Positions 17,595 to 28,744 of a DNA stretch of 64,000 nucleotides are shown here, in pieces. The translations under genes were made by a program, and so were the position numbers. The notes under the pieces are model-generated. The model was not told the origin of the DNA. It was given only the letters and a program-made list of their open reading frames with translations, and did not search any database. The stretch is from Fidelibacterota bacterium (GTDB lineage: Bacteria > Fidelibacterota > Marinisomatia > Marinisomatales > SCKK01): NCBI GenBank assembly GCA_004124475.1, contig SCKK01000006.1, positions 28,044 through 92,043 of the forward strand, in the 5' to 3' direction. Numbering within the stretch: the stretch's first letter is position 1; every line of letters starts with the position of its first letter.

Positions 17595-19469
17595 TCAAAA
17601 GGCATATAACAATCCTAAATTCCAGATTCCTGGCTCATCATCTTCTATAATTCTATCAGCATAATATAATCTGATCGGACCTAAAGGAGTCATTACTGTA
17701 AATTCTATTCCATAGTCCCACCCGTTGCCTGTTTTCCATCTGGTTAATTCACTCTTTAAATTTGAAGAACTTGTTGCAAGTACACCACCTTCCAGAAAAA
17801 AATTAATACCTATTCGCTTCCAGATAGGAATACGAACCTCAGAATTAAACAACAGTTTGATTAGACCACCATTCGGGGTTATTTCTCCATTTTCCGTTGT
17901 ATCAGGATTAAACATCTGAGTAGCCCAGCCCCGAAGACTTGTACTTCCCCCCAAGTAAAACCGATCATAACTTGGTATTCTGTTCAACCTTGAACTTTCA
18001 TTTATTCTTTTTCCAATAGGTTCCATCCAGCCAAGTTTGGTTCTTAAAGCCAAAACCCATGAATTTTTATTAGCAAAATATCTGCGGTAATCGACTTCTA
18101 ACCGATAGTAATCTCTAGAACCGCCAAGAATTGTACCTACGATTGAAGGATCGACAGAAAATACTGTGCCCTTGGATGGTGTGATAGGATTATTGATTCT
18201 CCGAAACCGGTAATTTACTCTGATACTCCGTTCATTTTCTGTATCCTTAACTTTTGTTGTATCTTCGGTAATTACTATAGACCATCTTAAACCCCCTCGG
18301 AAAATGGATTCTTCTGAAAATTTCTGAAGATAATTCCAATCTATCCCAATTTTGGTCAAGTCATCTTCTGGCTGACCCAATTCAGGAATGTCTTCATAAA
18401 ATACCTTCAAGGTACTGGGTAATCGAAGCTTTCCTATCCAATTGCTGGAAATGTCTGTCTGGAATCGAAATACCAATGGTAGTTTAGCGCCAAAAAGGTA
18501 ATCTACACGAGCAGGAATTTGGATGGTACTTTTTACTCCAAACCGGATTCCCGTATTAAATATGCTCCTGTTTCTCCATTCCAGCGTACCACCTATCCCT
18601 GGTATTGGATCAGCCCCTTGCGTTGTTTGTATGGGATAAAAACCTCCTTCTGAAATTAACTCTCTGGACTTGAATTCTTTAATTTCCACAGAAAGATTTA
18701 CCCTATCTTCACCTTTATTACTTTTAACGGGATAAATATTTACGAAAGAAAAAAGACCGGTTTCAAAAATTCTCTTTTGTGTGAATTCAATCTTTTCTTC
18801 ATCATAAACCATATTTGAATAGAATTGGAACTCACGTTCCAACAATTTCTTCTTAATCCTCTCAAGTCCTATTATTGATACATCATCAATTTTGACCGTA
18901 GGACCTTCTTCGATCCTAAGCCGATACTCTACATTCTCATCTGCATTAAAACTGTCATCTACTAAGACATATAATTTGCCTATCTTCCGATATTCTCTTT
19001 CTAATATCCTTAATCCTTGTCTCACCAATACAGTATTAAAAGGTTTCCCAATCTTCAGTTTCAGTAGTTTTTTAATTGTCTTTTCCGGGATTAAATTATT
19101 TCCCTCAATCACAATCGATCTTAAATAGGATCGTGGACCCTCTTCGATTATAAATAAAATATTTACTCTCCCCTCACCAACAATTTGAAACGATTCCGTT
19201 ATCATTGAGTTAAGGTAACCACGAGATTTATAGAAAGTCCGGATAGTTATGGCATCAAATCCAAGTGATCGCCTGTTAAATTCCTGGTAACTTAAAAACC
19301 TTGGTCCTCGGAGTTTTATTATTTTTCTAAGGTATGAATCCGGAATATTGTCATTGCCATCAAATGCAATATCACCCACGAAATATTTAATACCAATGAT
19401 TTGTCCTTTCAATAAAGAAAGGAAAGCGAATAAAAAGAAAATAAAAAGAAATCTATTTTGTTGTAACAA
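17595..19469 (-). CDS. Omp85-family outer membrane protein (BamA/TamA-like)
   Basis: A 624-residue outer-membrane assembly barrel. Seen: a signal peptide (about residues 1-22), POTRA-like beta-alpha-alpha-beta-beta modules (about 28-270, with IEGNNLIPEKTIKKLL and IDDVSIIGLERIKKKLL), then a C-terminal 16-strand-type barrel. The barrel contains RFYLGGSTSLRGWA, the family's conserved R-G lid-loop motif, and ends in an aromatic residue (YAF). The gene follows tamB with a single base between the TGA stop and its apparent TTG start, so translation is probably coupled. That pairing suggests it is the TamA-like partner rather than the main BamA, although Bacteroidota-type genomes blur this. No other in-frame ATG keeps the signal peptide. 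Confidence 0.88.
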   Translation of the reverse strand: MLQQNRFLFIFFLFAFLSLLKGQIIGIKYFVGDIAFDGNDNIPDSYLRKIIKLRGPRFLSYQEFNRRSLGFDAITIRTFYKSRGYLNSMITESFQIVGEGRVNILFIIEEGPRSYLRSIVIEGNNLIPEKTIKKLLKLKIGKPFNTVLVRQGLRILEREYRKIGKLYVLVDDSFNADENVEYRLRIEEGPTVKIDDVSIIGLERIKKKLLEREFQFYSNMVYDEEKIEFTQKRIFETGLFSFVNIYPVKSNKGEDRVNLSVEIKEFKSRELISEGGFYPIQTTQGADPIPGIGGTLEWRNRSIFNTGIRFGVKSTIQIPARVDYLFGAKLPLVFRFQTDISSNWIGKLRLPSTLKVFYEDIPELGQPEDDLTKIGIDWNYLQKFSEESIFRGGLRWSIVITEDTTKVKDTENERSIRVNYRFRRINNPITPSKGTVFSVDPSIVGTILGGSRDYYRLEVDYRRYFANKNSWVLALRTKLGWMEPIGKRINESSRLNRIPSYDRFYLGGSTSLRGWATQMFNPDTTENGEITPNGGLIKLLFNSEVRIPIWKRIGINFFLEGGVLATSSSNLKSELTRWKTGNGWDYGIEFTVMTPLGPIRLYYADRIIEDDEPGIWNLGLLYAF

Positions 19470-19470
19470 A

Positions 19471-22400
19471 TCAGTACTGGTATTTCAGGCGATACTTCAA
19501 TTCAGGCAGACCAGCTTCATCGTAGTTTCCAACTAAAGATACATTTCTAGACAGGCGGTATTCAATTCCCAATTGATAGGGTTGGGTTAAAGAAAAGCTT
19601 TTTTTATAGCTTAAATAGAGGTTTGGCAGCACTTGTTTGCCAAATTTTAACGATAGATCTGTTGGACCAGATGAGCTCAAAAGATTTGTTGCTCCTTCAA
19701 TTTCAAATTCATCAAGAGGACTCACACGTACCATACTCTTTTCTAATTCATTTTCTATTATTTTCCCAAACAAACTAAGTGACTGAACTCTTAAACCCTC
19801 AGAAGTTAAGTCCTGTTCCTCGAGTCGCTTTTGAAATGTCAACAATTGGAGCAAGTCGCTTTGACTATAAAATTGTTCGGTATCCTCAATTAATAGAATT
19901 GGCTCTTTCAAATCGCCTGATAGAGATACATGAATGACAGTACCATCAATTTCTGTTTTAGCATGAATATCAAGCTTAGGATTGAATTCACTCGGTTCAA
20001 ATAATAGACTTCCTTCTAAAATTTCAAATACATCCGACAGGTAATAAAATTTCCCTCTCGAGACATTTAACTCACCAGAATAACGATAAGAACCGTTTCC
20101 TACTTTGAAAATTGTCATATCACCATATAGTTCAACATCTACCTGACTATTTCTTATGAAGAAATTCCCCTCAATGGGAAAATGAAGCGTATAATTAGTA
20201 ACAACTCCACCTGATTCAACAACTTCCTCATATTCTTCCCCGGTGGCAAATTCAATTCGTAACATCACTTCATTCGGTTTAGGAATTATTTCCCCAGCAA
20301 CATTTATCGTATCTTTGCCGGTAATAGACAAATCAATATCTGCAATACCTTCAATTTCCCCCAAAAGCGTTCTTATATATACATCTTGTCCTGATAAAAC
20401 AAATGCAAGGTTCGGTTTAAAAAACTCAGTCATATCCATACTGCCTTTTAATGAAATATTAGATGCCGGCTTTGTGATAGTTTCTTTAAAAATTAGTCCT
20501 CCGGAAGCCTCAGCCAAATTTTTCTTCATCCGACCTGTCCAAGTAGCATTTGGTGGGAGATACGATGATCCCTGCAATTCCAGTATGATAAATTTATTAT
20601 TAGATAAAACGGCTGAACCATTCAAATTTGAGATAGGATGTTCTAAAAGTGCTGCGTATATCTGTGCATCTGTTATTTTAATTTTTCCGTTGCGGATTGG
20701 GTCATCGGGAGTCCCAGAGATACTTAGTTCAATTTCAAAATTTCCTGATATTACATCAATATCGTCAAAATAAGGTATTAAAAATTCCAGTTGTGTGGTT
20801 GAGCTTTCTATTCTAAAAGAGATTGGATCAGAGCTTAAAAACCGGCTCTCAACATTTGTTCCAATTGAAAAATCTACTGGAAGATATCCACTCCCAGTAT
20901 ATTGTCCACTACTTGTAATCCCAACAAGATCCTCAAAATAAAGGCGTTTGTCCGTATACCTCCCTGAGCCTGATAGTGATTCAGCCTTGATCCGATGGAA
21001 ATTAAGTGATGAAATAGTAAACTCGTAATTTATCTCCAGATCGTTTGCAACACCAAAAAATGTAAAACTTCCTGTAGCACTGCCATCCAAATTCCAAGAT
21101 TTCGGGACATACGGTTGAAAATGAGATATATCAAAATGCTTGAATTCAGATGAAATGCTTATGAGTTCCTCTGGATTTACTGTGAAAAATATACCATTAT
21201 TTCCCATAACAACATGACCGTAGCCAGATAATCCAAATGTCATTGAATTATCATGACCTACAATCCTGAATTCATCAATAGTAAATAAATCCTTATTTAT
21301 TTCTGCTGAAAACAGCAATCGTTCAAAATCGACCGTACCCAGATGACCATCTTTAAGTTCAAATGACGCCTTCCCTTTAAATCCTTGGGAAATACTGTGA
21401 AGTTCAGCATGACCAAAAGCTGCTCCGGAAAGCGGAAATCCCTTACCAATGATTTTTTGGAGTGCGGAAAGATTTAAATTGGTCATAACTATTTCAATAT
21501 CATCAACACCTTTCTCTGATACTTGAAGAGCAATATTTATTTTCCCCTCATTAATTTTAATTTCTGTTGGTTGAAGAACAAAATGTTTCTTCTCCCGATG
21601 AAACTCAATCTCGCTTAGATTTGTAACATATTGGTCCATAAAGGCAAGTTGAAATTGATCAATTATTATAGTCTTCGATCCAATGACTTTACCGGAAATC
21701 TGTAGATAATCTTTATCATTCTCTAACCTGGCATTTGCAATCTGTAGCGTATCTCCTCTTAAGTAAAGATCAAATACCCCTCTATCAATTGGATAATCCA
21801 TGAAATGTCCAGAACTGGTTAATATTCTAAATGAACCATACCGTTTTTCATAGGCTGGTATCATATGAAATGATATTTGTAATGTGTCAACATTTAATTC
21901 TTTATATTCTGCATTAGTCACTGAAAAATAACCTGTGATTGTTGGATTATCCAAAAAACCAGTGATATCAACAGACCCTTCTACTTTCCCCAATAAAGAA
22001 TCGATTCCGATAATCGGTAACAATGAATTCAAATCACCCCCTATAGAACGAAGAGAAACATCAATTCTCTCTTTCGCCAAATCTATTTTCCCCTCAGCCA
22101 AAAGTTTGCCTTTTCCCAAATCCAGTTTCAGAGAATCGCCAATCCTGATGATATTATTTTCGAAAATAATATCGCCGGTAACAGCAACATATTCTTTACT
22201 GTCTTTAACCCCTTGTTTCAGATCTATGGAACCAAAAAGGTGACCTATATGTGCTTTATCAATATTCCCATTTAAATGCACTGTACCTTTAAATTGAGTG
22301 CTTTTTTCTATCAAATCAAACTCTTTCAGATCTAGGTCCGAAACTTCCATATTCAATTGGAAATCGCCATCAGGCAGAAGCGCACCTCGTCCATTTAATA

Positions 22401-23352
22401 CCATTGATTTAAAGCGAATATTCCCATAATTTAAATACCAGTCTTTTTCACTTCGGGTTATATCTACTGAAACATGCGCGAGGTTTGAATTGTCCAGCTC
22501 ATTTAAGATTTCTCCCGCAATTTTCATCTGCTCGAAATCCGTATCAATCTGAATTTTTAAAGAAATCAATTTTGAATCAAACAAATACGATGTGTAGGCA
22601 GGCAATATCTCACTTAGATTAATATCATTTATCGTAACATCTAACGATACACTTGGATCAGGCTCTATAAATAACTGTCCACTGACTTGAAAAGGTGTTT
22701 TATTAAATAAACCAGCAATTTCTTCCATACTTATACTTGATTTTTCTAATATAAAATTTCCTGAATTAACGGATATAAATCTGTTATCTTGAATATCAGA
22801 CAGATAAAAAGTCTGGGGAGAAAAAATAATCTCTTGATCTTGCGACTCTAAACGACCGCTAAAGTTTAAAATATATAAATGTTCATTTTGGTTATCCTGA
22901 ATGATAACTGAAGTATTTACAACTTTGATCCAATTAATTGAAAAATTATGCTCTGTAAGTAAAGAAATAATATTCAGATCAAAATCTCCATCACTATTCT
23001 GAGAAGAATTCACGGTTACGATGACATTATCTAAAGAGAACTCGTCAATTGCCCATCTGCCAGATAATATCTGAATAAAGTTTAAATTTATAAGAGAGTT
23101 TTCACTATACAAGACAACGGACCCATCGTCTTTTTTTAAGTAGATATTTTTTAAGTGTAATTCAGATGTAATCGTTCCACTTACATTCCCCAAAGAAAGC
23201 TCCCATCCATGATCCTGAAGAATATTTTCGTTTACATATTTTACGAGTTCATCGGACCAATTCTCTGGTCGCAAGGCAAAGTAAAGGACACTTCCTGCAA
23301 CAAGTAGAAGAAATATCATTAAAATAATGACAGCTTTTATTCTCTTTTTCAT
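19471..23352 (-). CDS. tamB: TamB-like translocation/assembly protein (DUF490)
   Basis: About 1293 residues from the ATG at 23352. An upstream TTG (23397) would add 15 residues, but the ATG begins a clean signal anchor MKKRIKAVIILMIFLLLVAG. Seen: a single N-terminal membrane anchor, then a very long, repetitive beta-rich body (AsmA/TamB-like). At the end is a DUF490 domain with LSGDLKEPILLIEDTEQFYS, a LLQLLTFQKR segment and a final barrel-like YRLKYQY. Family knowledge: TamB-type proteins span the periplasm and carry lipids or assist outer-membrane protein insertion with an Omp85 partner, which is encoded immediately downstream. Upstream is dnaK, separated by a terminator. Confidence 0.9.
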   Translation of the reverse strand: MKKRIKAVIILMIFLLLVAGSVLYFALRPENWSDELVKYVNENILQDHGWELSLGNVSGTITSELHLKNIYLKKDDGSVVLYSENSLINLNFIQILSGRWAIDEFSLDNVIVTVNSSQNSDGDFDLNIISLLTEHNFSINWIKVVNTSVIIQDNQNEHLYILNFSGRLESQDQEIIFSPQTFYLSDIQDNRFISVNSGNFILEKSSISMEEIAGLFNKTPFQVSGQLFIEPDPSVSLDVTINDINLSEILPAYTSYLFDSKLISLKIQIDTDFEQMKIAGEILNELDNSNLAHVSVDITRSEKDWYLNYGNIRFKSMVLNGRGALLPDGDFQLNMEVSDLDLKEFDLIEKSTQFKGTVHLNGNIDKAHIGHLFGSIDLKQGVKDSKEYVAVTGDIIFENNIIRIGDSLKLDLGKGKLLAEGKIDLAKERIDVSLRSIGGDLNSLLPIIGIDSLLGKVEGSVDITGFLDNPTITGYFSVTNAEYKELNVDTLQISFHMIPAYEKRYGSFRILTSSGHFMDYPIDRGVFDLYLRGDTLQIANARLENDKDYLQISGKVIGSKTIIIDQFQLAFMDQYVTNLSEIEFHREKKHFVLQPTEIKINEGKINIALQVSEKGVDDIEIVMTNLNLSALQKIIGKGFPLSGAAFGHAELHSISQGFKGKASFELKDGHLGTVDFERLLFSAEINKDLFTIDEFRIVGHDNSMTFGLSGYGHVVMGNNGIFFTVNPEELISISSEFKHFDISHFQPYVPKSWNLDGSATGSFTFFGVANDLEINYEFTISSLNFHRIKAESLSGSGRYTDKRLYFEDLVGITSSGQYTGSGYLPVDFSIGTNVESRFLSSDPISFRIESSTTQLEFLIPYFDDIDVISGNFEIELSISGTPDDPIRNGKIKITDAQIYAALLEHPISNLNGSAVLSNNKFIILELQGSSYLPPNATWTGRMKKNLAEASGGLIFKETITKPASNISLKGSMDMTEFFKPNLAFVLSGQDVYIRTLLGEIEGIADIDLSITGKDTINVAGEIIPKPNEVMLRIEFATGEEYEEVVESGGVVTNYTLHFPIEGNFFIRNSQVDVELYGDMTIFKVGNGSYRYSGELNVSRGKFYYLSDVFEILEGSLLFEPSEFNPKLDIHAKTEIDGTVIHVSLSGDLKEPILLIEDTEQFYSQSDLLQLLTFQKRLEEQDLTSEGLRVQSLSLFGKIIENELEKSMVRVSPLDEFEIEGATNLLSSSGPTDLSLKFGKQVLPNLYLSYKKSFSLTQPYQLGIEYRLSRNVSLVGNYDEAGLPELKYRLKYQY

Positions 23353-23395
23353 TATCGTGCCTATTACAAATTTAAGACTAATCGGTTCCAAAAAC

Positions 23396-23424
23396 AAAAA
23401 GGTGAGGAATTAGTTTCCCCACCT
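23396..23424 (-). terminator. Intrinsic terminator after dnaK
   Basis: On the minus strand AGGTGGGGA, a 7-nt loop and TCCTCACCT (one G-U pair) are followed by a run of T. It lies 25 bp past the dnaK stop and just before the tamB start, separating the two transcripts at least in part. Confidence 0.75.
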
Positions 23425-23448
23425 TCATTCAAGTGTACTTTTGATGCT

Positions 23449-25353
23449 TTAATTTACTACCTCAAAATCTGCATCTTCAATTTCGCTTTCATCGACATCC
23501 ACCGATTTTTCTGTAGTTTCTTTTTTAGACGTTTCTTCTTGCTTTGTACTTGCATACATTTTGCTGGCTATCTCATTCCATGTTTGATTTAACTCATCAA
23601 TTGAATTCCGAATGCTGTCGACATTTTCACTCCCAGAGGCTGTTTTTAATTTTTCTACTGCGTCTGTCAGCTGCTTTTTATCATCATCAGTCAGTTTATC
23701 TCCAAATTCCTTCATATTCTTTTCCGTTTGATAAATCAATTGGTCCGCTTGGTTTTTAATATCCACTTCTTCACGTTTCTTTTTATCTTCAGCTTCATGT
23801 TTTTTCGCATCGTCTATCATCTTTTCAATTTCTTCTTCCGAAAGTCCGCTAGAAGATTCAATCCGTATGTTTTGTTCTTTTCCTGTTGCTTTATCTTTTG
23901 CCAATACATGTAATATTCCATTGGCGTCAATATCGAATGTAACATCAATTTGAGGGATTCCACGTGGTGCTGGAGGAATTCCTTCGAGATGAAATCGCCC
24001 TATCGTTTTGTTATAGATAGCCATCTCTCTCTCCCCCTGCAAAACATTTATTTCCACAGAAGGTTGATTATTTGCAGCAGTGGAAAACACCTGACTCTTC
24101 CGTGTAGGAATCGTTGTGTTTCTTTCAATTAGCTTGGTGGTCACACCGCCTAATGTTTCGATTCCCAAAGAAAGAGGTGTCACATCAAGCAAAAGGATGT
24201 CATCCACATCTCCAGCCAGGATACCCCCTTGAATACCGGCGCCTATAGCTACTACTTCATCAGGATTAACACCCTTGCTGGGTTCTCTTTGAAAAATTGA
24301 TTGTACAATTGCTTGAACTTTTGGAATACGAGTAGACCCACCTACCAGAATCACCTCATCGATATCTTCAGGTTTCAAACCCGCATCTTTTAACGCTTGT
24401 AAACACGGTTCCTTGGTCCTTTCGAGTAGGTCATCAATCAACTCCTCGAACTTTGCCCGTGTAATGGTCATGTTTAAATGCTTCGGTCCGGAAGAATCAG
24501 CAGTTATAAACGGAAGATTAATATCTGTCTGTTTCGAGCTTGAAAGTTCCCTTTTTGCACTTTCTGCTGCTTCTTTTAATCTCTGGAGAGCCATCGGATC
24601 ATCCATAAGGTTTATCCCTTCCTTCTTTTTGAACTCATCTGCTATCCAACTCAAAAGGCGATGGTCGAAGTCATCCCCTCCCAAATGTCCATCACCATTT
24701 GAAGCATTTACTTCAATGGACTTTTCTCCATCTATTTCCATAATGTCCAGAAGGGAGATATCGAATGTGCCTCCACCAAGATCAAATACGGCTACTTTTT
24801 GATCTTTTTTCTTATCAAGACCGTAGGCTAAAGCTGCTGCTGTTGGCTCATTGATGATGCGTCGAACCTTTAATCCAGCAATCTTACCTGCGACTTTTGT
24901 AGCTTGACGTTGAGAATCATTGAAATAGGCGGGAACTGTAATAACTGCTTCAACAACCTTCTCACCAAGATAATCTTCTGCATTCTGACGAAGTTTCTGA
25001 AGTATCATTGCACTAATTTCCGGAGGAGTATGAGCTTTTCCATTAACAATAACTTCAACTCCACCCTTTTTGTTCTTTTTTACTTCATAAGGGACTTGGC
25101 TAATTTCTTCTCCTACCTCGTTATATTCTCTGCCCATAAATCGTTTGATGGAGTAAACAGTATTCATTGGATTTGTTACTGCCTGTCTTTTGGCTGGTTG
25201 ACCTATCACACGTTCCCCATCTTTAGTAAACCCTATAACGGATGGAGTTGTCCTGCCACCTTCCGGATTATTAATCACTTTTGGTTCACCAGCCTCCATT
25301 ACCGAAACACAAGAATTCGTTGTTCCCAAATCAATTCCAATTATTTTTGACAT
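23449..25353 (-). CDS. dnaK: Chaperone DnaK (Hsp70)
   Basis: A 634-residue Hsp70. Seen: [12 protein letters not shown] at the N terminus, [14 protein letters not shown], the [14 protein letters not shown] segment, the [16 protein letters not shown] linker and substrate domain, and an acidic C-terminal tail. It binds unfolded peptides with an ATPase cycle driven by DnaJ and GrpE. Neither dnaJ nor grpE is adjacent; clpC is upstream in the same direction, giving a small proteostasis cluster. No CIRCE inverted repeat is visible in the 141-bp spacer before the gene. Confidence 0.99.
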   Translation of the reverse strand: MSKIIGIDLGTTNSCVSVMEAGEPKVINNPEGGRTTPSVIGFTKDGERVIGQPAKRQAVTNPMNTVYSIKRFMGREYNEVGEEISQVPYEVKKNKKGGVEVIVNGKAHTPPEISAMILQKLRQNAEDYLGEKVVEAVITVPAYFNDSQRQATKVAGKIAGLKVRRIINEPTAAALAYGLDKKKDQKVAVFDLGGGTFDISLLDIMEIDGEKSIEVNASNGDGHLGGDDFDHRLLSWIADEFKKKEGINLMDDPMALQRLKEAAESAKRELSSSKQTDINLPFITADSSGPKHLNMTITRAKFEELIDDLLERTKEPCLQALKDAGLKPEDIDEVILVGGSTRIPKVQAIVQSIFQREPSKGVNPDEVVAIGAGIQGGILAGDVDDILLLDVTPLSLGIETLGGVTTKLIERNTTIPTRKSQVFSTAANNQPSVEINVLQGEREMAIYNKTIGRFHLEGIPPAPRGIPQIDVTFDIDANGILHVLAKDKATGKEQNIRIESSSGLSEEEIEKMIDDAKKHEAEDKKKREEVDIKNQADQLIYQTEKNMKEFGDKLTDDDKKQLTDAVEKLKTASGSENVDSIRNSIDELNQTWNEIASKMYASTKQEETSKKETTEKSVDVDESEIEDADFEVVN

Positions 25354-25494
25354 TTTTAAAATTCCTCCACAGAACTAACAATAGTTGTTAAAATTATTTA
25401 TCAAATCAATTTTCCTTTAATCCATAATTACAATAGACGTGCCAGATAAGCTTCTCTGCTCATGTGTCTGAAAATGTATAATAACTACTTTATA

Positions 25495-28011
25495 TTAAGA
25501 CTGATTGTCAGATTTAGAATCGGTTGACTGTCGTAAGGATCTTTTTTCTGTAGAAGTATCTGTAGCTTCCAATTCACGTGTTCTTCTTGATATGGCTTTT
25601 TTAAATATAAATTCTCCGGATTTTGTATCGACGATTATTTTGTCACCCTCAGTAAATATTCCTTGGAGAATTTTTTCCGATAAGGGTCCTTCAATTGAAG
25701 TCTGAATTTCTCGTCTCAAAGGTCTGGCTCCATATTCAATACTATAACCATTTTTTAGAATCAAAATTTTTGCACGAGCAGTCAAAGACATTTCCATCTT
25801 TTTATTACCAAGATTAGAAATTAAGTCATTCAATTCCAAATCTATGATTTTAAGAACACTTTCCCTGGACAAAGGTCTAAAAACAATTGTTTCGTCAAGA
25901 CGATTTAAAAATTCAGGGTTGAAAACTTCTTTTATTTCCTCGAAAAGATTTGATTTAACCGATTCATAATTAAAATTTTCAGATGTTTCACCAAATCCGA
26001 ATATTCCAACTTTCCCAAATCCTCTTGTCCCTATATTAGATGTCATAATAATTATAGTATTTCTGAAATCCACCTTTCTCCCCGAACTATCGGTTAACAT
26101 TCCTTCATCAAGCACCTGAAGAAGGATATTGAATACATCGTGGTGAGCTTTTTCGATTTCATCAAAAAGCACTACTGAATATGGATTTCTTCTGACACGT
26201 TCCGTTAGTTCTCCTCCTTCTTCATATCCTATATATCCTGGAGGTGCTCCAATAAGCCGCGACACCGCAAATCTTTCCATATATTCAGACATATCAATCT
26301 TGATCAGTGAGTCACCCCGTGAAAAAAGGTACTTTGCCAGTACCTTAGCTGTTTCGGTTTTTCCCACCCCAGTCGGACCTAAAAATAAAAACACACCAAT
26401 CGGCCGTTTCGGATTCTTTAAACCTGCTCTTGCTCTCTGTATCGATTTGGTTAATATTTCAATCGCTTCATCTTGGCCAATAATATCTTCTATCAAAATT
26501 TTACTCATTCTCAATAACTTTTGAGATTCCGAAGCCGCAACTTTCGAAATGGGAATTCCTGTCATCATGGAGACTACATCAGCAATGTCATTTTCAGTAA
26601 TACGAGTGGCATTTTTCATCTCTTCTTTTTGCCAACGTTTTTGAAAATTGTCCAACGTTCTCATCAGATTTCGTTCTTTATCACGAAGACTCGCGGCTTT
26701 TTCGAAATTCTGACTTGAGACGACATCTTCTTTTTCAGCGCGTATTTTTTCTATCCCAAGTTCAAGATTAACAATTTCATCCGGAACATTCATGTTCAAT
26801 AAATGCATACGAGCACCTGCTTCATCCATAACATCAATAGCTTTGTCAGGCAAAAATTTATCTGTAATATATCGATGGCTCAAATTTACGCATGCTTTTA
26901 TCGCTTCATCATCATATTCAACATTGTGATGAATTTCATACCGCTCTTGGAGACCTTGAAGGATTTTTATCGATTCATCGATTGTTGGTGGAGATACTAT
27001 GATTTTTTGGAATCGCCTCTCCAGAGCACCATCTTTCTCAATGTATTTTCGATATTCGTTTAATGTCGTGGCACCAACACAGTGGATTTCACCTCTTGCT
27101 AATGCAGGTTTAAACATATTTGAGGCATCCAGAGAACCGGATGCACTACCAGCTCCCACGAGAGTATGAAGCTCATCTATAAACAATATTATATTATCTA
27201 CTGCCTCTAACTCCGTCATGATGGCTTTTATCCGTTCCTCAAATTGACCTCTATACTTTGTTCCTGCTACAACTGACGCCAAGTCAAGGGCTACAATCCT
27301 TTTATTATGTAATAGTCTGGGTACACTCCTTGATATAATTCTCAGCGCCAATCCTTCTGCGATAGCAGTTTTACCCACTCCCGGCTCCCCAATAAGAACA
27401 GGGTTATTCTTTTTCCTCCGACTTAAAATCTGTACTACACGCTCAATTTCATTCGTTCTCCCAATAACAGGGTCAAGGCGGCCATCCCGTGCTAATTGAG
27501 TAATATCCCGGCTGAAATGATCAAGTGCTGGCGTTTTGGATTTTTTCTTGACAGGAGGTCTCATATGTTTAACAGATCCCTTTTGTGCTCGTTGCATTTC
27601 TTCTAACACACTGCTGTAATCCACGTCAAATGCTGCCAATACTTCGTAAGCAACTCCTTCATTCTCTTTAAGTATAGCCAAAAGTAGATGATCATCCTCC
27701 GCGATTACAGCGCCAAGATTCGAAGCTTCAGTGAATGTATTCCTGAGTATCCGTTCTGCCCGGCGTGTCAACGGTAAGTGACCTAAGGTCATCGTGCCTC
27801 CTGAAGGCTTGACCAGGTCTTCTATCATCACTTTGACTTCTTGTAAATCACACTCAAGTAATTCAAGAATCTCTAACGCTTTCCCACTGCCATCACGGAT
27901 TAACCCCAGCAGCAAATGCTCAGACCCTACATAACTATGACCTAATTGGATGGCTTCCTCTTTGGCATATTTCAAGATGGTCTGGACTCTTTTCGAAAAA
28001 TTTTCTTTCAT
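25495..28011 (-). CDS. clpC: ATP-dependent Clp protease ATP-binding subunit ClpC
   Basis: An 838-residue double-AAA+ unfoldase. Seen: two N-terminal Clp-N repeats (1 to about 140), D1 Walker A GEPGVGKT (208-215) with [11 protein letters not shown], and a UVR motif ([18 protein letters not shown]) typical of ClpC rather than ClpA/ClpB. The second Walker A is [12 protein letters not shown], and [11 protein letters not shown] follows. The length and the UVR insertion support ClpC. It delivers proteins to ClpP, which is not in the window. A Ser/Thr/Asp-rich tail of about 30 residues after D2 is longer than usual and looks disordered. lolD ends 52 bp upstream. Confidence 0.97.
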   Translation of the reverse strand: MKENFSKRVQTILKYAKEEAIQLGHSYVGSEHLLLGLIRDGSGKALEILELLECDLQEVKVMIEDLVKPSGGTMTLGHLPLTRRAERILRNTFTEASNLGAVIAEDDHLLLAILKENEGVAYEVLAAFDVDYSSVLEEMQRAQKGSVKHMRPPVKKKSKTPALDHFSRDITQLARDGRLDPVIGRTNEIERVVQILSRRKKNNPVLIGEPGVGKTAIAEGLALRIISRSVPRLLHNKRIVALDLASVVAGTKYRGQFEERIKAIMTELEAVDNIILFIDELHTLVGAGSASGSLDASNMFKPALARGEIHCVGATTLNEYRKYIEKDGALERRFQKIIVSPPTIDESIKILQGLQERYEIHHNVEYDDEAIKACVNLSHRYITDKFLPDKAIDVMDEAGARMHLLNMNVPDEIVNLELGIEKIRAEKEDVVSSQNFEKAASLRDKERNLMRTLDNFQKRWQKEEMKNATRITENDIADVVSMMTGIPISKVAASESQKLLRMSKILIEDIIGQDEAIEILTKSIQRARAGLKNPKRPIGVFLFLGPTGVGKTETAKVLAKYLFSRGDSLIKIDMSEYMERFAVSRLIGAPPGYIGYEEGGELTERVRRNPYSVVLFDEIEKAHHDVFNILLQVLDEGMLTDSSGRKVDFRNTIIIMTSNIGTRGFGKVGIFGFGETSENFNYESVKSNLFEEIKEVFNPEFLNRLDETIVFRPLSRESVLKIIDLELNDLISNLGNKKMEMSLTARAKILILKNGYSIEYGARPLRREIQTSIEGPLSEKILQGIFTEGDKIIVDTKSGEFIFKKAISRRTRELEATDTSTEKRSLRQSTDSKSDNQS

Positions 28012-28063
28012 AATCCTTAATTACTTTGACAACAATTTACCGCCATACAGAAGGCAAATCAAC

Positions 28064-28744
28064 CTACTTTTGCTCATAAATCTCTAATCTTCCATTTGTT
28101 AAATCATAATGCCTATCGCACCGTTTCGCAACCTCCGGATTGTGGGTAACGATTAAATATGTAACCCCATATTCTTTATTCAACTCTGTCATCAAATCAA
28201 GCACTACCTCTCCAGAACTAATGTCAAGATTGCCTGTTGGTTCATCAGCAAATATTATTTGTGGATGATTAACCAATGCTCTAAGTACGGCTACTCTTTG
28301 CCTTTCACCACCAGAAATTTGAGACGGCTTATGTCGTTTTCGATCACTTAATCCGACTTTTGATAAAAGGTCAAGACCTCTGATAGTCGCTTCTTCATGA
28401 GAAGTCCCTTTAATCATCTGCGGAATGATTAAATTCTCGATGACAGTAAATTCCGGCAATAGGTGGTGAAATTGAAAAATAAATCCTATGGTATTATTTC
28501 GAAGGAAAGAAAGATTTTCATCAGACAAAGAAGTGACATCCTCATTATTGATCCAAAGTTGGCCGGAATCCGGTTCATCTAACGTGCCTAAAATATTTAG
28601 TAATGTTGATTTTCCACATCCGGACGGACCCATTACTGACACCATTTCACCCCTGTCAATGTATAAGTCAATGTTTTTTAAAACTTTTAAAGGGCCATCA
28701 CCTGTATGATAGCTTTTTGATATTTTTTCTGCTTTTAGTATCAT
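28064..28744 (-). CDS. lolD: Lipoprotein-release ABC transporter ATPase LolD
   Basis: A 226-residue ABC ATPase. Seen: Walker A GPSGCGKS (about 40-47), signature ISGGERQRVAVLRAL, Walker B IIFADEPTGNLD and the switch His in VTHNPE. This matches the LolD/MacB/FtsE group. It overlaps the permease gene by an ATGA junction. With two FtsX-type permeases before it, the unit is read as LolCDE, which passes lipoproteins from the inner membrane to the periplasmic carrier. The several lipoproteins in this window are possible clients. Confidence 0.93.
   Translation of the reverse strand: MILKAEKISKSYHTGDGPLKVLKNIDLYIDRGEMVSVMGPSGCGKSTLLNILGTLDEPDSGQLWINNEDVTSLSDENLSFLRNNTIGFIFQFHHLLPEFTVIENLIIPQMIKGTSHEEATIRGLDLLSKVGLSDRKRHKPSQISGGERQRVAVLRALVNHPQIIFADEPTGNLDISSGEVVLDLMTELNKEYGVTYLIVTHNPEVAKRCDRHYDLTNGRLEIYEQK

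Noticed and set aside
25354..25494. CIRCE/HrcA operator before dnaK
   Set aside because: The TTAGCACTC/GAGTGCTAA inverted repeat is not present.
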